Of a stretch of 25,411 nt of DNA, positions 20,863 through 25,411 are shown piece after piece. Source of the DNA: Reticulitermes lucifugus (taxonomy: Eukaryota; Arthropoda; Insecta; Blattodea; Rhinotermitidae); the NCBI GenBank assembly GCA_026260175.1, contig JAKCWW010008769.1:1-25411 (forward strand), in the 5' to 3' direction. Under the pieces are notes generated by a model that did no database searches, had not been told where the DNA came from, and saw only the letters and a list, made by a program, of their open reading frames with translations. Each line of letters opens with the position of its first letter. The first letter of the stretch is position 1. Both the position numbers and the translations under genes were made by a program.

Positions 20863-21231
20863 TTACACCATGAACATATACTTAGTTTTCTTTGCATTTA
20901 GTTCTAGATCAAACTCCTTACTAGCGACTAGTAAAGTTTTTGTGTTTTTATTTATAGTATTCATGTTTCTGCCCAATAAATTATCATCAGTTGCATAGAC
21001 CAAAAGATGATGAGTCACATTAAATTTAATTGCCTCTTCGCTTGCTTGGGCATTCCAAATGGCATATTTTAAAGCAGAGTTAATGAGCAATTGCAATAAT
21101 GCATCCCCTTGTTTCAGGTCATTCTGAATGGGAATGTAGTAAACAAAATATTTACCTGTCCAGACATTTATGCAAGAATGAAGAAAATTGCATAAATGCG
21201 TTTGACACGAGCAATAGAAGTGTGTGAACAT
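20863..21231 (-). pseudogene. Non-LTR retrotransposon relic: RT palm, 5' continuation of 19640-20305
   Basis: The frame reads IPIQNDLKQGDALLQLLINS, ALKYAIWNAQ, HHLLVYATDDNLLGRN, then SKEFDLELNAKKTKYMF. L-K-Q-G-D-A-L is reverse-transcriptase motif B. The catalytic Y-A-D-D is changed to Y-A-T-D, so the enzyme would be inactive. The reading stops being LINE-like near 20868, where the nested fragment begins. Strand and family match the copies at 9 and 17 kb. Confidence 0.88.
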
Positions 21232-21645
21232 GAAAAATTAGCATAAATAAAGTGGTGTTTGAAATAGCAATGAAATATGAGTAGCTTGAGCTACTTGCAC
21301 TTCAACAAGCTTGCAAAAATGCAAATTATGGAAAAGACAACAGTGGGTGTCAAGGGGCAACAGGGGAAAGGGAAGATGAAGGAAGGAAGAAAGAAAGAGG
21401 GAACCCCTCTTTTAAACTAGGTAAATGGTTACAATGAAGTTACAACTCACAAGAGTAACTGTACCTGGGACTGGTAAACATACTTTGTACAATTATGTTC
21501 AAAATTTTTTCTTCAATTAAACCTTTCAAAATTAAGAGTATATTAAGTATGGGAAAATAATAAGTTAGTGTATACCAGGTATATCTGAATCTAATTCTTT
21601 ACATTCACTGATTTGCCATTTGACACAATAAATTCACCAACTTAC

Positions 21646-21765
21646 AGCATCCGTCTTCATCCACCCATGTTCCTGGGCAGTCAATCTTCTCATCACATAC
21701 TAAAGACTGATTCAGACAAGGACCATTTCGGCACTTGAACGTTTCTGGTGGGCATTTCCAGTTCT
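21646..21765 (-). CDS. Receptor exon: LDL-receptor class A module 2
   Basis: The exon is 120 bp and phase 1-1, between an acceptor ending tttcttcag and a donor gtaagttg. It reads K-NWKCPPETFKC, RNGPC, LNQSLVC, DEKIDC, PGTWVDEDGC, giving six cysteines. Unlike module 1 it keeps the acidic residues expected for calcium: D after cysteine 4, D before cysteine 5, and a D-E pair before cysteine 6. The last loop is longer than in a standard module. Only three residues separate it from module 1, so the two modules form a close tandem at the receptor's N-terminus. It joins the LRR N-cap exon in frame through a leucine codon split t|ta. Confidence 0.93.
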
Positions 21766-23664
21766 CTGAAGAAATAAAAAGCTTATTACTGACTGAATGA
21801 CTGCTACTTTACTATGAGCTACTGTAAGTCTCTGTGCCTTTGAACCACAGTACCTCCAAGGGGCTTGTAGATTGGATATGAACTGTAAGGTGGGTGGCCA
21901 ACAAATTACAAATTTTATTACTTTGACATTCAGCTCATACTTTTCACAACACATGTCAATTAATTTCTTTAAACTGTCATCTACGTACAATTTTCATGTA
22001 CACTGGTTGTAGTTTTACTCATTAAATGGCTCTGCAGTGACCTTAGTAAGTTTATGCTACATTCCATCCATTTTTGCTCTTACAGTACAGTACTGCAGCA
22101 ATAAGGAGAAAATGCTTCTTGGGCTCAAGACATTTAGTCCCCAATTTATATTTGTGACCAATGCTCAAAACTTTCTTCTCATTGTTGGTGTTAACTTTGA
22201 TTTCTCAAACACATAACAGACCATGAAACCATATGCAGAAAGATGTCTGCATAAGTTCTGGAGCTAAACTGAGCTTCAGCATTGCTCAATGTCACTGTTC
22301 GGACTTCTGTTTTTCTACTGCTGTTCTCTAAAAGAACTTTCAACATTCTGTCCTCCTAAGGTACAGTTTTCCTAATGGCCTTGCAGTTGCAACATTTAAT
22401 GGGAGACAGTGGGTCACCTTATTCCTTCTTCCTTTTTATCCTACAACAGTCTAAGGTTAAACCTTACATGCAACTGCAATTTCACATGCTTTCATTGTAG
22501 TATTTTTCAATATAACCCCATCTTCTCTCTTTTTCTATATCCATTTTCACTGTTTAGAATCAAGCATTCATTCATAATTATGAATGAATGCAATTACCAG
22601 ACTACAAAGAACATCAAATGCTGTAACACAACTTCTGCTGTTCAGTGTTTCTACAGAAGACACAACTGACTTTGCCATGCACAGCTATCTACATGATTCG
22701 CAAACTGCGGCAGTACTATGAGAGCAAACATGGAGGGAATGTCTCGTAGCCTCACTTAAGGTCACTGAGAAGCCATCTAATGTGTAAAACTACAAATAGC
22801 TTACACAAATATTGTGCCTAGATGATGGTACTAACCTTCCTGTGGTAGTTTTAAGAAATTGCCTGACACTTGTGATATTAGACATTCAAGGGATATGGTA
22901 AACCCATAGAATTACTAATTTGTTGTCCACCCACTGCACACTGAAAGCACTGCAACGTTATTAACACATTGGAGAGGTTAAATATGTCAGTGTTGATTTC
23001 AACAGCACAATAGAACCAGGGGAAAAAGTTGGGGGAGGCACAAGTTGTGTGACTGTCCCAGGCAGCAGGGTGGCAACATGTGCAGCAAAATGAATATTTT
23101 AAATGAAATATTTGTATTCCATATACTTAAAAATTTTAAATAATTATGAATTCTTAAGGTTCGCAATTTCTGTTATGGGTAGCCACTGTGATTGCTTGAT
23201 CCAACAAGCCTAACTATGCCACTGAATAGGACTAAAAGGTAAGCAAAATTATTAACTGTGGTAAATGTAGCTATGTATTACAATATGGAATAAATGGGAA
23301 AGGAACAAGTGACTGCCAATTAACTGTACACATTTTCAAGTGCGAATGAAAAATGGCACACAGTCATGGCACAAATCTCCACACCTGGGTATAGTGTGTC
23401 ATCACGTTATGGCGAACGTGACTATTATTTAAATAAAACATCCAGCAAGTTTCTCCTATGTGACATTTACAAATTTAATTACCACAACAATATGATGGTA
23501 TAACAAACGGTTGCAATGAGGAAATAAAAGAGAAGGCATACCAATATTTTAATATGCAAGAATGGAAGGCGAGAGAGAAATGTGGTACTAACAAACCTCA
23601 CTGTGGAAAATATAATGACTTTAGGTTATAAAAAATGTTAAGTAACCAAAACTGATCAACATAC
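21766..23664. other. Intron between the two LDLa exons, nothing recognised
   Basis: AT-rich sequence without long frames. The stretch 22980-23100 is somewhat more GC-rich. No repeat family was identified by eye. Confidence 0.55.
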
Positions 23665-23799
23665 TGCAACCAACGAGATGGGATCCATCTGCACAGCCAT
23701 TCCGAGGGTTGCCAGAGTTGAAGCATCTGAGAGAGGCATCAATACACTGGCTATTGTTACACTGGAATTGATTTGGACCACAAACTGGAGGCTTCACAC
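23665..23799 (-). CDS. Receptor exon: LDL-receptor class A module 1
   Basis: The exon is 135 bp and phase 1-1, the usual cassette for LDLa modules. Its acceptor reads ...aatttag and its donor is gtatgttg. It encodes six cysteines in LDLa order: CGPNQFQC, then NNSQ-C, IDASLR-C, a nine-residue loop, C, and ADGSHLVG-C. The F-x-C pair after the first cysteine is typical. The calcium cage is poor: the usual C-D-G after cysteine 4 is C-F-N, the aspartate before cysteine 5 is glycine, and S-D-E is S-H-L. In RXFP receptors the N-terminal LDLa module is needed for signalling after ligand binding. This copy probably folds by disulfides but may not bind calcium. The last base pairs with the next exon to make lysine. 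Confidence 0.9.
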
Positions 23800-23851
23800 C
23801 TAAATTAGCATAAAGAGAAGTTTTGAGAACAGGACAGGTTATTAAAATATA

Positions 23852-24257
23852 AAAGTATATTTTACTCTTATTAATAGCACAGCCACAACCAACACACACA
23901 CCTTCAACACATAATCAGGCTACTGGTTCCAGCTTCAACGAACCATCATCAGACCTTTGATAGAAAATATGAAAAACAAACTCCATGCATTTTGTAAGAT
24001 GAAAACTCCTCCCTTTTTACAACTACATATATAAAATGTATATAATATAAATATAATGTAAATATATACATTTTATATATGTAATTGTAAAAATAGAGGG
24101 AGTTTTCCTCTTACAAAATGCATGGAGTTGGATTTTCATAGTTTTCTGTCACAGGCCTGATGATGGCTCCTTGAAGCTGGAACCAGTAGCCTGATTATAT
24201 GTTGAAAGTGTGTGTGTTGGTTGTGACTGTGCTATTGATAAGAGTGAAATATACTTT
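23852..24257. mobile_element. Large fold-back element (palindrome of about 406 bp)
   Basis: Arms of about 190 nt are well-conserved reverse complements around an AT-rich centre near 24055. Matching pieces are GGCTACTGGTTCCAGCTTCA (left) and TGAAGCTGGAACCAGTAGCC (right), and CTCCATGCATTTTGTAAGA with TCTTACAAAATGCATGGAG. There is no coding capacity. The left arm starts about 50 bp from the LDLa1 exon's acceptor. Target-site duplications could not be fixed. Confidence 0.88.
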
Positions 24258-24939
24258 CGCATGTACATACCAACAGGGATGTCTAATATTAAAATTATTA
24301 AAATATACAAGGTACGTTTATTTTAGTATTGGCAATTATATATACTACTCAGCAGTCCAATTCTACTTATTATAACCTAACAACTGCAGTGTGAGTGATA
24401 AGCTTAGTTCATAATGGAAATCAGTAAATATGAATATTAGTCTACAGTCATATTCAGTGTTAATCTGCCTGCACTAAAGATTCCAGCTAACTACCAATCT
24501 ATTAACTGAATAACTTTCTGATTAAATAAATCTGTAGTAGGTCATGATCAAAAGATCTACAACTGAAACAAATAAATGTGACACAAAATGGTCTACAGAA
24601 GGCACTGGTGGTAATCTAGTTTGGTAAACTGTACATCAATTACAATTCTCCCTTCAACATGTATTTATTCTGCTATGGTAATTTAACACTATCACCATAC
24701 TGTAATGATTGGTATCCTACTTCATATTTTGGACATTACTGGACAGAATCCTGGCTAAAACAGACTTATTGCAACACAAGTATTATAGCTTTTCTCACTA
24801 CCTCCAAGTAAAGACCAGGATAGCAAGTTGGAATATCTGATTCCTGCCTCTTTCCTCACCTATCACCCGACCCCCCCCCCACACGCACACGCACACGCAC
24901 ACGCAGAAAATAATAACAAAAGAAATATTTACAATCACT
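24258..24939. other. Upstream intron or flank, with a C-run and hexamer microsatellite
   Basis: 24871-24880 is a run of ten C, followed to 24905 by about four ACACGC units. The long plus-strand frame that starts at 24828 owes its P and HA repeats to these tracts. No receptor exon was found. Confidence 0.6.
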
Positions 24940-25411
24940 TCCGAAGTTCTTGCTCTGCAATACCGACAAGTGACATGGCACCTTCATTCATAGACGGACG
25001 TAACAAGCGAAGGAGTACACTGACATTGCTCTCTAGGGCTACATTGTGTAGAAATATATCTTTAACACGGAACATCGAACATACGAATTTTTCTTTGGTA
25101 ACGGAAGTTCAATATCACGGTGTGAGTAAATTCTCTTCGTTGGAAATAAAAATTACACCTTATGCTGAAGCGTAATTTCGTTCGTAAAAACACATCTTTA
25201 TTAGTACATTAATTACGTACAGCAAATAACTAGGGACATAATTTTATACATCTATCGGTTGCGACTTCCTATTAGCTCGTTTATCGTATTAGCGTAGTCC
25301 AATCAACAGACACCAGCCACACGCGAGGCGGAGTAGCGAAGGAACGTAACAAATAACACTGGGCAACAAATTTTAACTTTTTTTCGGTTACGAGCATCAA
25401 ATCCACTTTCC
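24940..25411. promoter_or_regulatory. CpG-richer segment, possible promoter or 5' region
   Basis: I count about 28 CpG in 470 bases, against only a few per 470 bases through most of the window. In insects that methylate gene bodies, CpG survives mainly at unmethylated promoters and first exons. The position, upstream of the first LDLa exon of a minus-strand gene, fits the receptor's own 5' region or a bidirectional start. No TATA box, signal peptide or splice-supported first exon could be read, so the role is inferred from base composition only. Confidence 0.35.

Larger units (their letters stand above)
644..23799 (-). other. Gene span: relaxin-receptor-type LGR (type C leucine-rich-repeat GPCR), partial, 14 exons found
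   Basis: This is the extent of the recognisable receptor exons, about 1.7 kb of coding sequence over 23 kb. The order LDLa, LDLa, LRR N-cap, LRRs, seven-helix domain is the architecture of type C LGRs (RXFP1/2 in vertebrates, Lgr3 and Lgr4 in insects, GRL101 in molluscs). These are plasma-membrane receptors for relaxin or insulin-like peptides that signal through G proteins. Exon phases join exactly everywhere except between LRR7 (8121) and the TM1 exon (6688), where at least one exon is missing. The signal peptide lies upstream and TM7 lies beyond base 1. The family call is firm; the paralogue is not, because Lgr3 and Lgr4 share these motifs. No in-frame stop or frameshift was seen in any exon, so the gene looks functional. 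Confidence 0.93.

Noticed and set aside
24828-25175. 115-codon open frame on the plus strand
   Set aside because: Its start is built from the C-run and ACACGC microsatellite (PPP, HAHAHA), and the rest shows no known domain. A real first exon here cannot be excluded but is not supported.

Overview
The window is animal DNA, most likely from an arthropod and probably an insect. It is AT-rich and CpG-poor, has kilobase-scale introns with GT/AG borders, and carries many decayed transposons. There is no bacterial-type operon. It holds one recognisable host gene, on the minus strand from about 23.8 kb down to 0.64 kb and open at both ends. The gene encodes a leucine-rich-repeat G-protein-coupled receptor of the relaxin-receptor type (type C LGR; vertebrate RXFP1/RXFP2, insect Lgr3/Lgr4). 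Which insect paralogue it is cannot be settled by eye, so no symbol is given.

Fourteen exons were placed with splice borders and phases. In transcript order they are: LDLa module 1 (23799-23665), LDLa module 2 (21765-21646), the cysteine-rich LRR N-cap (19358-19244), LRR1 (18322-18248), LRR2-3 (14643-14500), LRR4 (13458-13387), LRR5 (13293-13222), LRR6 (11950-11879), LRR7 (8192-8121), linker plus TM1 (6688-6498), TM2 to TM3 (5303-5105), end of TM3 to TM4 (3891-3744), extracellular loop 2 to start of TM5 (1544-1453), and TM5 to TM6 (861-644). Together they give about 1.7 kb of coding sequence. Three parts are missing: the signal-peptide exon(s) upstream, at least one exon between LRR7 and TM1 (the phases do not join), and TM7 plus the tail, which must lie left of base 1.

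The introns are full of mobile-element relics. At least three fragments of one non-LTR retrotransposon family (apurinic-type endonuclease plus reverse transcriptase) lie at about 8.87-10.42, 17.2-17.57 and 19.64-21.23 kb, with a fourth possible fragment at 7.3-7.5 kb. All lie on the receptor's strand. The 19.6-21.2 kb copy has a second LINE fragment inserted in it, plus a 6 x 27 bp tandem array and a 2 x 45 bp duplication that both grew out of its coding sequence. There is also a pogo/Tigger-like MITE with intact 21-nt ends, TA target duplications and a 198-N assembly gap (10458-10766). Three or four fold-back elements and a possible hAT-like relic at 2716 complete the set. Short motifs resembling a hammerhead-ribozyme core recur in several repeats.

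The last 470 bases (24940-25411) are clearly richer in CpG than the rest. They may be the promoter or 5' region of the receptor or of a neighbour, but no exon could be read there. I found no tRNA, rRNA, CRISPR array or second host gene. I saw no clear novel system: the interest lies in the receptor's unusual modules and the layered repeats.
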